From: Eopsaltria australis
Lineage: Eukaryota; Chordata; Aves; Passeriformes; Petroicidae
Assembly: GCA_034509425.1 (NCBI GenBank)
Contig: JAVTVJ010000347.1
Span: 1,054,001-1,118,000, forward strand
Reading direction: 5' to 3'
DNA: 64,000 bases
Position numbers and translations under genes: made by a program. The notes beneath the pieces are model-generated. The model was not told where the DNA came from. It saw only the letters and a list, made by a program, of their open reading frames with translations, and searched no databases. Positions 37,501 through 50,845 of this stretch are shown one piece after another; position 1 is the first letter of the stretch; the number at the start of each line of letters is the position of its first letter.

Positions 37501-40500
37501 AGCTGAAATTGTGTTTGGATGTTGCTAATCCACTAAGAAATAAGTTTCATTTGCAAGTGAAATTTGTATGAAGTAAAGAACAGGAAAAGAATACTTGTGG
37601 CAGGCAGTGTTTCCCAGTTGACATTGCTGTTTGATGGAATTATGTAAAGTTGACACAGACAACACTTGGCATAGCTTTGCTCTGAAATCAGAAAACAACT
37701 AGCTACCATTTTTCTTGGGCTCTGAAATGACCGTCCACGCTTTCTAAGTCTTGTGCTTTCAATGGTATGAAATAAACCAGAAGAAAAATCTCTATTAAAT
37801 ATCTTTAGACAAAGAATGTAATTCCCCACAAATCCATAATTTTTAATATTACAGGTCAAGGAGGAAGTAGATGCTCATCAAAGTCACAGAGATAGGTGGC
37901 TGACTGTAATAGCACCCCTATAAACTGATTGCAAAAGACTGGCAGTGTAAATGCAAAACGTTTATTTGGAATTGTGTAATTTAATCCACTGGTCAAACTA
38001 AAGTAATACATGATTTAGAATACTAGCTGAGATCTATTGAACACTATTAATCTGAGCATCAATGTCAGATCAATCTCATTGCAGTTAAGTCATACGATAG
38101 AAAACACTGGTTTGGTCTCATTTTCTGTTCGCAGGGATTTGCAATTTCAGTCTAACACCTATGAAATGGCCTAATGCTTCCTCTGCTTCTTTTGTTATTT
38201 TTGGTGAACCTTAACTTCTGTTTGAGAAGCTGCAGTCTCAGGAGTGCCTGACACTGTTGCAGTGAGATCATTGTTCACCAAGCTCATGGGCAAGTTAGTT
38301 TCTGAATCATTTGTACTTTCTCCAAGGGTAGACCTGACATGCACCCTCTGAAGGCTGGCTGCAGACTCAAAAGCCCTATCTAAGCTAGGATGGGTATTGG
38401 CACTCAGGTCCTCGCAGTGCAGTGCAGCAGCGTGAAGCAGTGTGTGTTTGTTGACTTCTAAACTATTTGTTCAGCTTTCCTGGTGGATTTTGCAGCCTTG
38501 CTCAGGTTTGTCAGCACCATCTGCAGTCACTGAAAAACCAGCAGTGTAAATATATTTCTAACCTAAATGGTTATATCCTGCAGCCACTAATGCCAGGTAG
38601 ACAGCAGAGTAATAATTCGTGTGCAAACAACAGAAGGTTTAACTTTGGTAATATCAATTGAATACTAACAATTTCATAGTTGTGAACAAGGGCTTCCAGA
38701 TCATATTACACTTTCTATTTGATATTGTATAAGTCACTCCAATCAGGAAAAGAAATTCAACTTACACACAGAGTATTTTAGAGCAGCCCTATAGGCACCC
38801 ATAGGCAGCAATAAAGATTTTAAAAGCCTTCATTGATGTTTTGTAGACCTTGCTGCCTCCTAAACCACAGAATTCTTCATCTTAAAAAATACCAAAATTT
38901 TGGAGTAAAGTTTACCACACTGATAATAGATTTAAGCTGAAAATTACTAAATTGAAATTATCATCTTTTGACTGAGATACAATTTAATCTATTTTAATAG
39001 CTTTTCTAACAGTAAATTGGCAAATATCTACATTTATAACAATTGTTCTGTATTTGAAAGAGGAAACATGACGTTCTCATATGTTATTAAAATAGAACCT
39101 TGGTTAAATAGAAATTGCATATAGCACATAAGCAAATATTATCTGTCAGGTTCTTTTATTTTAAATCCTCTGCATTCACAATTTTCCCCCTATCAATTGT
39201 ATTATACAGGTGTTCTTAATATACCTATTACTGCCCTTAAAATCTAAAAGCCATAAGGTTCAACTGAAAAAACGTGAGAATTGCAGAACTGTACATCAGT
39301 TAAAATAGACCTAGACTCTGTGATACCAATAAGCCTAATTGAACTTTTGGTTCATAAACAAGGGTATAAAAAAAGTAAAAAATACTGAATTCTGACAGTA
39401 GGTGACCTCTACTGAAATCACAGATCTTATGATGTTGGCACATAAACAAGAACATTTTAACAGCATGTTCAAGTGAACATTGTTTCGCTATGGACAGCAT
39501 AATTTTATTTATTAGCCTTTTATGCAGCTTTTAATCCACATGCTATTCAAGATATTAACCCAATGACATGATACTACTTGAGCAGGATGATGCAATGCTA
39601 GTCAAATCTTCTGACAGAGCACAGAGAAGAGATGAGTAATGAAATGGTAAAACAGTACTTAAAAGAAACCTATAAATCTCTGTTCTCAGGCATTTACATG
39701 AAACCTGTTGAACATGCAGGATGATAGTGCAGGCTGCAGTGCCGATGTTTTTTAGATGTATTTTTCATTTTTAGTACTGTAACCACTATCACTAAAAAGA
39801 TAGCACAAAGCCTTCAAGAAATTATTTCCTCAAAGAGGAGCAACTGTCTGAATCTGAAATTGTCCTAACTCGCTTTTGAACTTTTATTAAGGCAATTTTT
39901 AGAAATATTAGAATCATTCCCTTTCTGTCTTCTAGAACCAAATTCTTCACTGTAGTCAGTCATTAGATCAATTTTGCAGCTTGTGGAACAGACGGCTCAT
40001 GGTTCTGCATCTTTTACTTGCTTGGACAGAGTCATCTGCCACATATTATTTCTTAATCTCCAGATAGATATTATAGACGTGATCAAACTTTCCAAACAAG
40101 CAGTGAGGCTGTCCAACAGAACCAATATATGACACAGGTTAAAATAAGAGCCCTTTTACTCCTGGAGCAGTTCCTCCCAGTGTCTACAGCCACAATTCTT
40201 ATTCAGGCCAGTTAAGCAGAACTTAGTCACCATCACTTCTAAGCCTGCCAAACTGCTTGTAAAAATCTGGGAGAGAGAACAAGGATGTGATGTTATCTCC
40301 CTTGCCACTGGTGTTGTGGTAACTGAGCTGATGCACATAATGAAGGGAAGTAGCAGCTTGACAATCAGTGTGATAGACACCCCACTACAACTGCTGGAAA
40401 AGTTCTAAAGCTGGGGAAGAAATAGCAACAGTATGGAGCACTGACACCTTTAACATGCTTGTCTTCAGTACATGAAAGACAAAAACCAGACTGACCACAT

Positions 40501-41214
40501 TTTAAGCCCTCCATGTAGCCAAATGTCTGGCAATGAGCCAAGGGTCCATAAGGCTGGAACAACTAAAAATCTACCCTCACCTCACCTGTGCAGACTATTC
40601 TAGCAGGATAATTTTATTTGGTAGTGAGTCAGCAGGACAGCAACATTGAGGATATTGCTGCATTTGTGTGTCTTGAAGAGAAGTGCAAACCCAGGTCAAG
40701 TGTGACAGGATTTATTAGATTAATTATACACTGCACATATTGATCAAGACTCATGAAATATGTCAGAGTCTTGGAAGCTGACCATCTCTATTTACATTTT
40801 ATTTTCCTTATTCTGGGAGCCACAAAGTAAGCATTTTAATAGGCAGGAATCTTTTGGGAGGGATATTACCTTATCATGCAATCTAATTCTCTGTTAGATT
40901 ACATGGATACGGTAGATCAGAAAAAATTTTTGCGGTGCAAGATCACCCTGCTGCAAACAATACATGCACTGTTGGTACAAATGGAGGTCTTGGAGCTGTA
41001 AGCATCTGATTAAATGCTCCTAGGACTAAAATGTGTAGGTGTTTAGTTGTGGCTATCACTCCCCCTTTGAACCATTAAATCTACATGTATGTCTCTCTGC
41101 TTAGATGGCTGTGCACACACACATGAATGTGTGCTTGTGTTAACATTCACCACACTAATTTATATAAGCTTTCAAGCCCCTTTTCAGAATTTACTGCACA
41201 TCCATGCAGCCAGA
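28549..41214. other. Gene-free region, about 12.7 kb
   Basis: No known gene or transposon is recognised. Open frames are short (108 codons at most) and have no family likeness. Points of note are a possible short exon at 30,291-30,419 (see findings), a perfect palindrome at 33,472 and a T-rich run near 34,541-34,564. The block at about 35,850-36,480 looks less repetitive and could be conserved non-coding DNA, but this is only an impression. Confidence 0.5.
33472..33493. repeat. 22-bp perfect palindrome
   Basis: The 22 bases are exactly self-complementary, with half-site CTTAAAGTTGA and centre TGATCA. An overlapping near-palindrome (ATCAACTT...AAGTTGAT) begins at 33,467. The half-site contains CAAAG/CTTTG-like and GTTAA-like elements only loosely. 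Confidence 0.9.
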
Positions 41215-41337
41215 ATCGTGAATTCTTGCTCAGGGCTGCTTCTTCTAGTAGTTGACTTTCCCCGCACTCAGGTCCTGTCACTGGGCACCAGAGAGAAGAG
41301 TTCAGTGCCTGCCCCACTGTTTCCCCTCATGAGGAAG
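41215..41337 (-). mobile_element. CR1 LINE fragment, left of a nested LTR
   Basis: The antisense CR1 text is clearest at 41,272-41,337, including CAGGTCCTGTCACTGGGCAC, CAGAGAGAAGAG and CCCCTCATGAGG. It is decayed, and its outer edge is uncertain. The CR1 text stops exactly where the LTR begins and resumes after it. Confidence 0.7.
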
Positions 41338-41910
41338 TGTCTGGGTTGACCCTGGCTGGACACCAAAGCCTCTCTGTCACTCTCTCTGGAGCTGGACAGG
41401 GGAGAGAAAATATCATGAAGGGTTTGAGATAAGGACTGGAAGAGATCACTCACCAAATATTGTCATTGGCAAAACAGGCTCAAATTAGAGATATTAACTG
41501 AATTTATTACTGACAAAATCAGAGCAGGATAACTAGAAGTAAAACAAGAACTTAAAACCACCTTCACACACTACCACCCCCCCCCCCCCCTTTCTTCTTC
41601 CCAGCTCTACCTCCTCCCCCAGCCACACAGAGAGACAGGGAGTGGGGGTCATGGTCAGTTCATCACAGGTTGTTTCTGCTGCTGCTCAGGGAGAGGAGTC
41701 CTTCCCCACACCAGTGTGGGGTCCCCCCTACAGGTGATAGTCTCTCCAACGTGAGCCCATCCCACAGGCAATAGCCCCCCTCAAATTGCTTCAGCATGGG
41801 TCACTTCCACAGGGTACAGTCCTTCAGGGACAGGCTGCTCCAGCGTGAGATCCTCTCTCCACAGGCTTCCCACAGGGTCACAGCCTCCTCTCAGGCATCC
41901 GCAAAATACA
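41338..41910 (-). mobile_element. Solo LTR of an avian endogenous retrovirus family
   Basis: The 573-nt element starts with TG (TGTCTGGGTTGACCCTGGCT) and ends with CA (CAAAATACA), and is flanked by a 5-bp duplication GGAAG at 41,333-41,337 and 41,911-41,915. The inner part repeats short units such as CTCCAGCGTG, CCACAGG and CACAGGGT, which I recall from avian LTR families. A minus-strand AATAAA at 41,508-41,503 and my memory of the family orientation place the sense strand as minus. The part near 41,900, which would be the start of U3, seems short compared with longer family members. No gag, pol or env sequence is present, so it is most likely a recombination-derived solo LTR. Confidence 0.82.
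41577..41590. repeat. C14 homopolymer inside the solo LTR
   Basis: Fourteen consecutive C bases follow CACACTACCA. The run lies within the LTR and may vary in length between individuals or between sequencing reads. Confidence 0.95.
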
Positions 41911-41950
41911 GGAAGCTAATGCTGTGAGATGTCTCCCCAGTCTCCAAGTA
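41911..41950 (-). mobile_element. CR1 LINE fragment, right of the nested LTR
   Basis: Directly after the LTR, GCTGTGAGATGTCTCCCCAG fits the CR1 antisense text that should follow the left fragment (the part around TTGATGAGATCCCCCC). Removing the LTR and one copy of GGAAG brings the two CR1 parts into register. The match fades after about 41,950. Confidence 0.6.
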
Positions 41951-44900
41951 CACTGCTGTAATTTCTTTCCTGTTGGTATCCTACCACCAGCTGACCTCAG
42001 AGCAAGATGGCTTTGACTACTAAACCAAAAAAGAAAACTTACCTGAACATTAATATCTGCAGCCTTGAGTATGCATGAAAGCAGTGCCTCTCCAACACCA
42101 CTCTCTGACTTTATCCCACCACTTTAACCACCCAAAGATCTCACAGGATGACACTTGTGCTGTGTACCAGCACTGCACTCTTATATTTTTTTATGACAGC
42201 TGGGTTCTTAGTAATAGTACTAGACTGGACATAAAGTGGCAAGCACACATATTAGAGATCTCAACCTGTAGTTATTTACATACCAACCTTCAGGGCAGTG
42301 CATAGCCCCACTAACAATCAATGTGATGCCTCATGCTAATAAGTTCAGTGTGTATATAAATTGCTGCTCAGCTGAGGGTTGTATCTGATTTAGACTGAAA
42401 GTTAATTTGATGTAGATTTTATATGCCTTTATATTAGTGAAATGGAGTGCATATCTATGGGACTATCAGGTAGTGTAAGTGATCTGTGCGTGAAAAGAAG
42501 GTGTGGATAAGTTTTGTACACATCAGGGTGTGTTTTTAATTTTATAAGTGTCTGAGTAGAATTTTGCATATCTCATCACCTCGCCCCTGCTTTTATCTTT
42601 CTTCTCTTGTTTTTTTGTTCTTTCCAATCCTTTAATTTTCCTGCTGCTTTTATCTGCTTTGCTTCCTTCCTTCTATCCTGCTAGACATCTTTTCTGCTTT
42701 CATCTATCAGGTCCTCTTCTCTCTCACTCTGCAGTCCCCAAACACATATCTCCAAGCTACCTCTCTTCTTTATAATTCACAGTACTCATCTCACACTTTT
42801 ACTTAGTTTGGCCTTTAATCCGATGTTTTGACGTGCTACATTAGGGCTGTAGGTTCTTTGAAACAAAGAAAACATGTTACATGTTAGTGCAGTACTTCTC
42901 ACAATTCACTACAAATATTTTGGAAAAACTGCAACAAAGTGCAAATTGGTTCTGCACATTTTTTTTTGTTTTTTAATCTTGTATTTTCTGTTCTGTTTCT
43001 TAAGATCATATACCCTGAACTCATATAATTATTTTTCAACCCAACGGTTCCTCAAGAAACTACTCAGATGTTAGTGGGTAAGGAAGACAGCTCATTCATT
43101 TCTGACAAAAATACTGTATTTCTGTTAAAAATAATTATGAGCTTGCTTTTTCCTGAAATCATCTCCTAATGGCACTGCTTATAGAGAAAAAAAAAATGGG
43201 TGTGCTTATCACTAGCAGAGCCTATAAGTCTCACCTGTGGGAAGTAATCAGTTTATCCAGACTTTTGTGGTTAGAGTGCTTTATATGGCAGGAGTGACAC
43301 AAAGCAGATGGCTGGAAAACTGTAATCTTTTCTTCACATTGATTTGTCAGTCTCTGTGATATAATTGTCTTTAAAATATTATAATAAGTGAACATCCAGA
43401 GTTACTTCTGACTTGGTAAATCTTTTTATATGCTCAGCTACTTGACAAGAAAACTAGTTGGCATAATTTAGCAAAATATCAGATAGGTTATGCCTATCAC
43501 GTTGACTATTAATCAGAATTACTGCAACTAATTTTCTGGCTATTAATGAAAACTACAATCATTTTTTGGAACACGTATGCTTTACTGTGTCAACTTAGAT
43601 GCTTTATATCCATCTGTGTTTAGAAATAGAGGAGAAATAGGAAGTTACAAAACTCCTCCAGTAGTCTAAATGTTACTTAAATGGAAGAACATGCAAAATA
43701 CTTTATATATGGAGAAATTACAAGTTGCGATCAATAATAACTCTCTTCTTCAAGAAAATAAATTAAAATAAAATCTTGATTTTACTGTAGGCTTATCTGA
43801 AAGATTTAAGTTGAATTTTGAAGATAGTTTTGGTTTTTTTTTTAATATTACCTGTCTGAATGTCAATATTTTCAGATTTTACTCGGAACATGAAAATATT
43901 TTCAGATCTCAGCAGCTGAAATCTGACTTCTCTCACCTCCTCCTCCCTTCACAACTGGGACTTTACTATTTCAGCAAAAGTGAACTCTTGAAACAAATTT
44001 CCAACAAAAATGTCTTTCCAGTTTTTTTAAACTTCTTTAAAGATTGCCATTTCTACTTGTCTTTGAGGAACAGAAATAAGAAAAAGGAATCATGTCAGGA
44101 AAATAATTTTATTACACAGGCAGGTGGCAATAGCTTTGGATATAATTGCTGTCATCTCTATCTGATCTTGAATTTTTTTTCCTGAACAAACATCCCTCTG
44201 TCATCAGATTCAGGTGGAAAATGAAACTTCCTTATCTTCTGTGCCAATGTGAAAATAAAGCCAAATTCACCTGCTTTCTAATATATGATCTGTTTGAGAG
44301 GTGATATGTCCTTTTCTGGGAAAGACTGCAGTGGCACTAAGCCTACACAAGCTTTTAGACTACAGAAGCAGCCACAGGTTGGGTTTGAATATCTGCCCAG
44401 CCTCTCTTACTCACACAGTAGGAAATTGCACTATAGTTTAGCTACCTCTCAACCCCCAGGTTTGAATGTGGAATTCATATCTGCTTTCTCACTTCTAGCC
44501 TCAAGTAGGAAGTCTCAAGAGACCACAGAAATCCTTAAAATGGCTGAAGAGTCCTCATCATGGGAGGAAAGCCCCAGGCATTCGGTGTATTTGAGGTAGG
44601 AATGCAAATGCAGAACAAACCAAGCATGAGGAAAAAATGTTTCAACTTGCCATGTGTTCTAATGTAGGCTGCCACAAAACTTTGGGCGGGCTCTAATACT
44701 TTAATGAGAACTCACCTTGCACTTGTGCTATTTATACAATATTATTATATTCATTGAAGACAATTTCATGTAAATACTGCTGTTTTCTTAGAATATGTAG
44801 GATGAATGTGAAATTATCTCTATTTCAGAGAAAGGAAAACAATTGTAAAGAATCTGCATGACACAAACAGATTTATTTGCCACCAGCCATCAGCAGCTGC

Positions 44901-47900
44901 TGCTGAAAGAACAGACTTCTGCTAAAAATGAGAACTGAGAAGTGGTCCATTTGTTCTGGCTGCTGTTGTTCATTCATCTGAGGTTGTCTGATTCTGAGTC
45001 TGTCTGATTCATACACCTCTATCCTGCCCTTCCAAACAGCCATTTGTAGCAGACTGAGCTTTATTAGGGAAGATTACACTTGTCACTTGTACAGTGTCCT
45101 TAAGGATAAGAAATCATCTAAAGATAGTGGGACATAAGGACAGTTAAACTTACTACTTTCAATTCCTTTGCCACTTTTTACCTGATTCTTGAAGCCCCAT
45201 ATGGGTCCAGTTCAAACAGGGTATGGAAATACACATGCAGCTGAGTTTCCTAGGCATTTAGTGACAGCAGTAACCATTTTCTAAATTTATTTTTGTGATA
45301 AATATCTGGTTTTCATGTAGTGATATAAGCTATCAATTCTTAGCAGCCATTGTAGCTTTCAGAAATAAACGCATTCTCCATATCAGTAAATGGGTCTTCA
45401 GAGGCTCAGGCTGATGAGTTCTGTTCTTATTTGCAGTCTCAGAATGAGCAACAGATTTTGTTGATGCCCAAAATTAGTTTGAAGCAGCCCAAATTAGTGT
45501 CAAAGAATATGCAAATGGAAATAAATTATCAAGTCATCTTGTCGCCTTTCATCAGTGTAGGACTGCTCCTCACAAGCAGTTTTATCAGTAAAACTATCAT
45601 AGATTATTTTAAACATACCAGGAAATGTAATTTTTCTTCTCCTCTCTAATCTTCTTCCATATATACTTTAGGCTGGATTCTTCTGGCAAAATGTCTAAAT
45701 TTTCTTTTCCACCATTTTTTCCCCATATTTCTGATAAAGATCAAATATGCTTCTCCATTCTGCTTTTGCAGTTCATCTGTGGACAGTGAGGCCGATGCAC
45801 CTGGCCTACATCTCCCAAGAGGCTCCTGCAGATTGAAACTGGAGCACAGCATTTTGTGAAGGAGGCCAGAGAGACTTTTTCAGATGGCAGCTGTATAATG
45901 ACACAGGTGCTTGGCTGAGGTGCAGCACCTATTTGCCCTCAGTACTGTCAGCACATTGGCAGGGAAACAGGAAGCAAGAGCTTAGGAGACGCGGTCTCTT
46001 GGGAGATCTAACACCATATTGATAATGTGTTATTTGTTTATGACTTCTGAGCATTTCAGGCCCTTATGTTCTTTACTCTTTCTTTATAACTTCTCAGTAG
46101 AAAGAAATCTCTTGCCTTTTCTTTGAAGCATTTCTTGCTAAGAAATCTCTTTTTTCAAAGGAGTGTGAACTTCAGTGAACATAACATTACAATTGTAATC
46201 TCCATTGCAAACACAATTACTGTACATTGCTGCTCCAGGCACCATTCTCTGACAGCTCCAGGCTCCAGGAAGCTGAGCTGATTCTAACAGGACTGTTCAC
46301 ATGACCAGCGCACATATAAATGTGCAGACCTAACTGCTATCCATTTACAAATTTTGCATGTCATCTGCAGCATAGCTGACTGTTCATACAGAATGAAATG
46401 CTGGTACTGCTGCAAGGGCCTCTAAGTTCCCATGTAAGTATGGTTCACTCTGATGTGTGTATGTTTCTCTTGAATAAAAATATCACTTTTTTTAAATCTA
46501 GGGCACTACAAGTAGACTACTGCTTTGAACAAATTCACATCCAAATAACAAAGGAGAAATTCTTTTCTTCTTCCTTTCATCTCTTTTTCATCAATCACCT
46601 CAGTTTTGTCTCTCCAGCCTTGTTTCCCAAGGGGATTTCCCATTCTAGCAACGTGTCTGGTGAAGGTTGTGTGACATGTATGACAACAGGAAAGAGAGTT
46701 TCCTTTGATATGCACTCATGGCTTTGATGAAGACCTCCAGTATAGCATGCATATGACTGTTATTAATACTTAATAAAAACCCACCCTGACACTAAACTTG
46801 CCAAAGAATTGTATAAACAAACACAAATAGCTTATATCCCAATACATCCCAGGCCAGAATCTGGTTCAAGTCATTAAAAAATGTAAGACCTTAAGACTTT
46901 GTGTATGCTGATCAAACTAATGGCTTACAGTGGTTTGCAGTGACTTCTGAGCATCCCTCTGCACAGTCTTATGCCCATAGGTACATGGCTAACCCTTCCA
47001 AGATTACTTCAGTGAACATGAATCAAAAGCTGTAAGCTATCAATGCTCCTTTTAGTCCTTATCAGGAATGGACGTCTCTCTAAGACCAGTAAAATTGAAA
47101 TGTTTGTGCTGTTCTTACAAGGTTTTAGTATCTTGAAATTATACCCTGTTCCCTACTATATAGGGGTTGTGTCCCCCAGGTTGAAATAACGCTGTTCACC
47201 TCTATGTGTTGTTCTGACACATGGCACACGGAAGTTGCATTTGATGTTTAAAAAAACATGTGTAGAGACATGGCTACACAGCTTAGGCATGGATTTGGCC
47301 ACTTGATACTATTGCATTTTGGTGATTTGGGTTATAGATACCTAAAAAATATATCCCTTAATTAAATAATCAATCAAGACTTGTTTAGGATCTGTTTCAT
47401 TTCTAATTGTAGAATATTTGGTTACCAATAGGAAAATGTTAAGCTACACAGTTGCAGGTGGTTTTATTGCCAAATGCCATGTTTGATATGTTTAATTATA
47501 CTAGAAGGAGACCTGACACATTCCAAAATTCCAGGCAGCGCTGGCAGGAAGACAGGCAAACAGAGTGCTAGGTTGTCACACCACAGACAAAGACAGAAGT
47601 GTTTTGATTATCACAGATATTTTTATATCAGCATGCAATCACTCTCTGGATAAGTACAGTGTTCTAAGTTTGACAGAGACACAGATGAAGGGATGACAAG
47701 GAATAGAAACAATACTAAGAATATCATCTTCAACAAGCACATATACTTTGACAACCTGGGCCAATACAGGTGTCAGATGTAAGGCAGGTCTTTCTTGGTG
47801 TAAAATATAATAATATGTTTAAATGTCACACAGTTTTTTAAAAGTTCCTTTGCTATTTTTTTTTCTCTTTGACTGCTCAGAAGAAATATCTGCATTCAAG

Positions 47901-50139
47901 CATCCTGTGCTTGTCAGCGCACTGGGTGGAATGTAGATAAAAATCCATGGTGCTTTAGTTTCAGAGCCAGCATTTGCCATTCTGGATCCAGGAACATGAG
48001 CTGTATCTGTCTGCAGAGGTGTGTGCTATGCTACTCTGCCAGTCCTACCAGGGACAGTATAGAGGCTTGTTATCAGGGGGCTTCTCTATGAACTGTGCTG
48101 CTGGCTCTTTATCTGCTTCTTCTGAGATATGGAGACGGTGGACCAGTGCTTCCTCAACAGCTCCAGACAGCCCCAGCATAAGGTGACAGTGGTGGTATAT
48201 TTGCCTTTAGGTACTGCAGAGAATGTGCCATGTCCTTGCTTTGAGATTCAGAGCATCCTCTTAATCATTCACATTTAGATGAATTTGTCATTATGCTAGC
48301 TTACACGTAGGGAAAGGAGCTAAGTTTAGACACTTGTCAAGCTGCTGTCTTCTTGCAATTGGAAAATGAGCAAATGTACTAATATACAAATTTATCTCCA
48401 GGCTTTGAATTGACATTGGAATTTTTGGGAAGGGGGCAGAAAAACAAGGATTAATCTGGGTGCAAATGTCAGGTTGATTCTGAGATTAATCACCTGAAAT
48501 AATAACTGTTTTAAGACTCATTCTTTTCATTTTTAAATTCTAAAAGTTTACAATCCCTTGTAACTAATTTAAGTATTTTGGAAGCAGGTTACTTTTAAAT
48601 CTGTGTTTAACCAAGATTACGTATTCACCACTGACTTTTTTTTACTTAGCTGGCTGAACAGCAGCAAATGCAGGTATAAGCATTGGAGTCAGATCAGAAG
48701 AGATAAAGGTTTAAGCAGTAAAGTGTGCAATGTCCTGATACAAGAAGTACATAGGAGCTACTGGTGAAAAGACAGAAGCCCTAGCTTAGAAGCAGCCTTG
48801 TATGTTAGTCACTGCTATTGTGAATTAATCCCTCTTTATACCAGTGTTAATACATTTCTGGAACACCCACAAAAATAAAAATAAAAAAGACAATGAGAGG
48901 AAATTGCATGAAGATGTTGAGCTTCTGATTTAAGCTATTGTGTCTCAGCTTACAGATAAATGAATTCAGAATCAACAGCCATTTCCAGAATTGCACAGGG
49001 TTACACAGGGTTACACTGGTTGAAAGTCATGCAGCTATCCTGAGCAGATGTGTGAGAAGATACATTCTAAATTCTAGATTTAGTAGTGAGCCACTCTTTT
49101 CAGCATGGCTTATAGCAAAGGTTTCACATGTCCCAAAAGAACCTGGAAGTACAGAGTTTATGGATGGTCTGTGTGAGAATCTCCAACTAGCAATCTGAAC
49201 CAGGAGAGTTCACCTTTGCTTATTCAGGGCATCATGGGTTATATCTCTGAAGAGGACTGCAACGGTGGGCTTTTGGAACTAGAAGCCTGAGCAGCATGAA
49301 ATTAATATTGACAGAAATGCACAAATTCAAGCCCTTTTCTGCCAGCTACAGAAATTTGAAGGGATTTTCTCTGAAAATGTATCTCAGAGTTAGAAGTAGC
49401 TTTAGACTGCATGAAACTGAAACTCATTTCTGTAAAAAAGAAATTTCCATGTTACCCTTGAGTCATCAGTTCATACTATCTATAAGGTTTTTCACGTCCC
49501 TTTATGCGTGTTATACGTGTTGCTTCAATTAAAAAGAAAGACAACAAAATTATTAGAAATGGTGTGTCCTCAAAAACAATGCCAACATAGCTGAGCATTT
49601 ATAGAAATAGATATTACCAATACTGCACCCACAATTATGTGAGGCAATCCCTGGTGTATTTTGTAACTGGATGTTATTGAACTCTGCCAACACAGTCACG
49701 AAGCTTGTGTTTTTACTGTGGTTTCAACAGTGTTGTTTTTCTACAGCAGAGACCCAACAGATGTACTGAGTAACATGAGAAAGATACCCCTAAATTATTA
49801 CTAATGAAATTATTTCAATATTCTTTATTAGGAACATTAGGTTAATCTTAATTATGTATTTTTATAATACTAACAATTGAAAAGTATTCTTTTTCTTGAA
49901 CAATATTTAAAGATACTAATTAATGTTTTAAAGTTTACCCTTTCACTTCTGTCAGTCCGAAAGTGTGAAAAAACATTCGAGAATACTGTACAACCCATGG
50001 ATCCATGGATGCTGCATGCTATGGGTGAGTTATTCCAGAGTTATTGCCAGTACAAAATGTTAACACAAGGTATAACTAGCCAAGCCAATGTCAGAGGATC
50101 ACAGCAGAATTCAGGTGTGAGGGAAACTCAGGGGGTCTC
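41951..50139. other. Gene-free region, about 8.2 kb
   Basis: No recognisable gene or transposon is seen. Open frames reach 124 codons (43,811-44,185, plus) without family likeness. The only small repeat worth naming is a tandem CACAGGGTTA pair at 48,994-49,013. Pyrimidine-rich text occupies about 42,575-42,770. Confidence 0.55.
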
Positions 50140-50845
50140 TAGTCAGGCTTCCTGCCCAAACCAGGATCAGATGTGGTCAGAACAGGTTGCTCAGGGCTTT
50201 ACTCAGATGAGTCTGTAAAACTCAGAGGCAGGAAACTGTACAAATCTTTTCTGAGTAACTTGCTCTCCTGCTGGGCTATCCTTATTGTGGCAAAATTTCT
50301 CCTTCTATCCGCTCCAAACTTCCCATTTCAACTTTCAATTTGTTCTCAAAGTCCTGTGATATGCCACTGGGAAAATCCTGACTCTCCCTTCCAAATGACT
50401 TCCCTGTAGGTCTCCCCTGGAGCTCTATCTTCTCCTGTCTGAACAAGCTCACCTCCCTCAGCCTCACCACAAAGGCAAGTGCTCCAGCACTGACAGTCTT
50501 GGTGCACCTTCCCAAAGTCACTGCAGCTGATCAGTGTTTGGTGTTTTAGGGGGCGCACAATGCTGGATGCATGTTTTAGATGTGGTCTAATGAATGCTAA
50601 GTGGAGAGGAATAAACCTGTCCCTGACCTACTGGCCATGCTCGGTTAACACAGCCCCAGGTGCTGTTGGTCCTTCCAGCTGCCAGGACTCACTTCTGGTA
50701 CGGGCTCATCTCGGTGTCCCCCAGGACCACCAGGGTCTCCTCAGAAAAGATGTGGTCAGGCAGCCAGACCCCAGCCTTGATCACTGTCAGAGGTTATTTG
50801 TCTTTGTCTGGCCTTGTTGAATTTCACAATTTGTTCTCAAGGTGT
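50140..50845 (-). mobile_element. CR1 LINE, old diverged 5'-truncated copy
   Basis: The plus strand reads as diverged CR1 antisense text in the right order: CAGAACAGGTTGCTCAGGGC near 50,178, CTGTCTGAACAAGCTCACCT near 50,435, TTTTAGATGTGGTCTAATGA near 50,573, CCCCCAGGACCACCAGGGTC near 50,718 and TGGCCTTGTTGAATTTCAC near 50,809. Divergence is greater than in the copy at 25.9 kb, so it is probably older. Overlapping short open frames here are decayed CR1 and not genes. Confidence 0.87.

Noticed and set aside
43811..44185. A 124-codon plus-strand frame rich in Phe, Asn and Lys.
   Set aside because: Its composition mirrors AT-rich DNA. There is no signal peptide pattern, domain or splice context.
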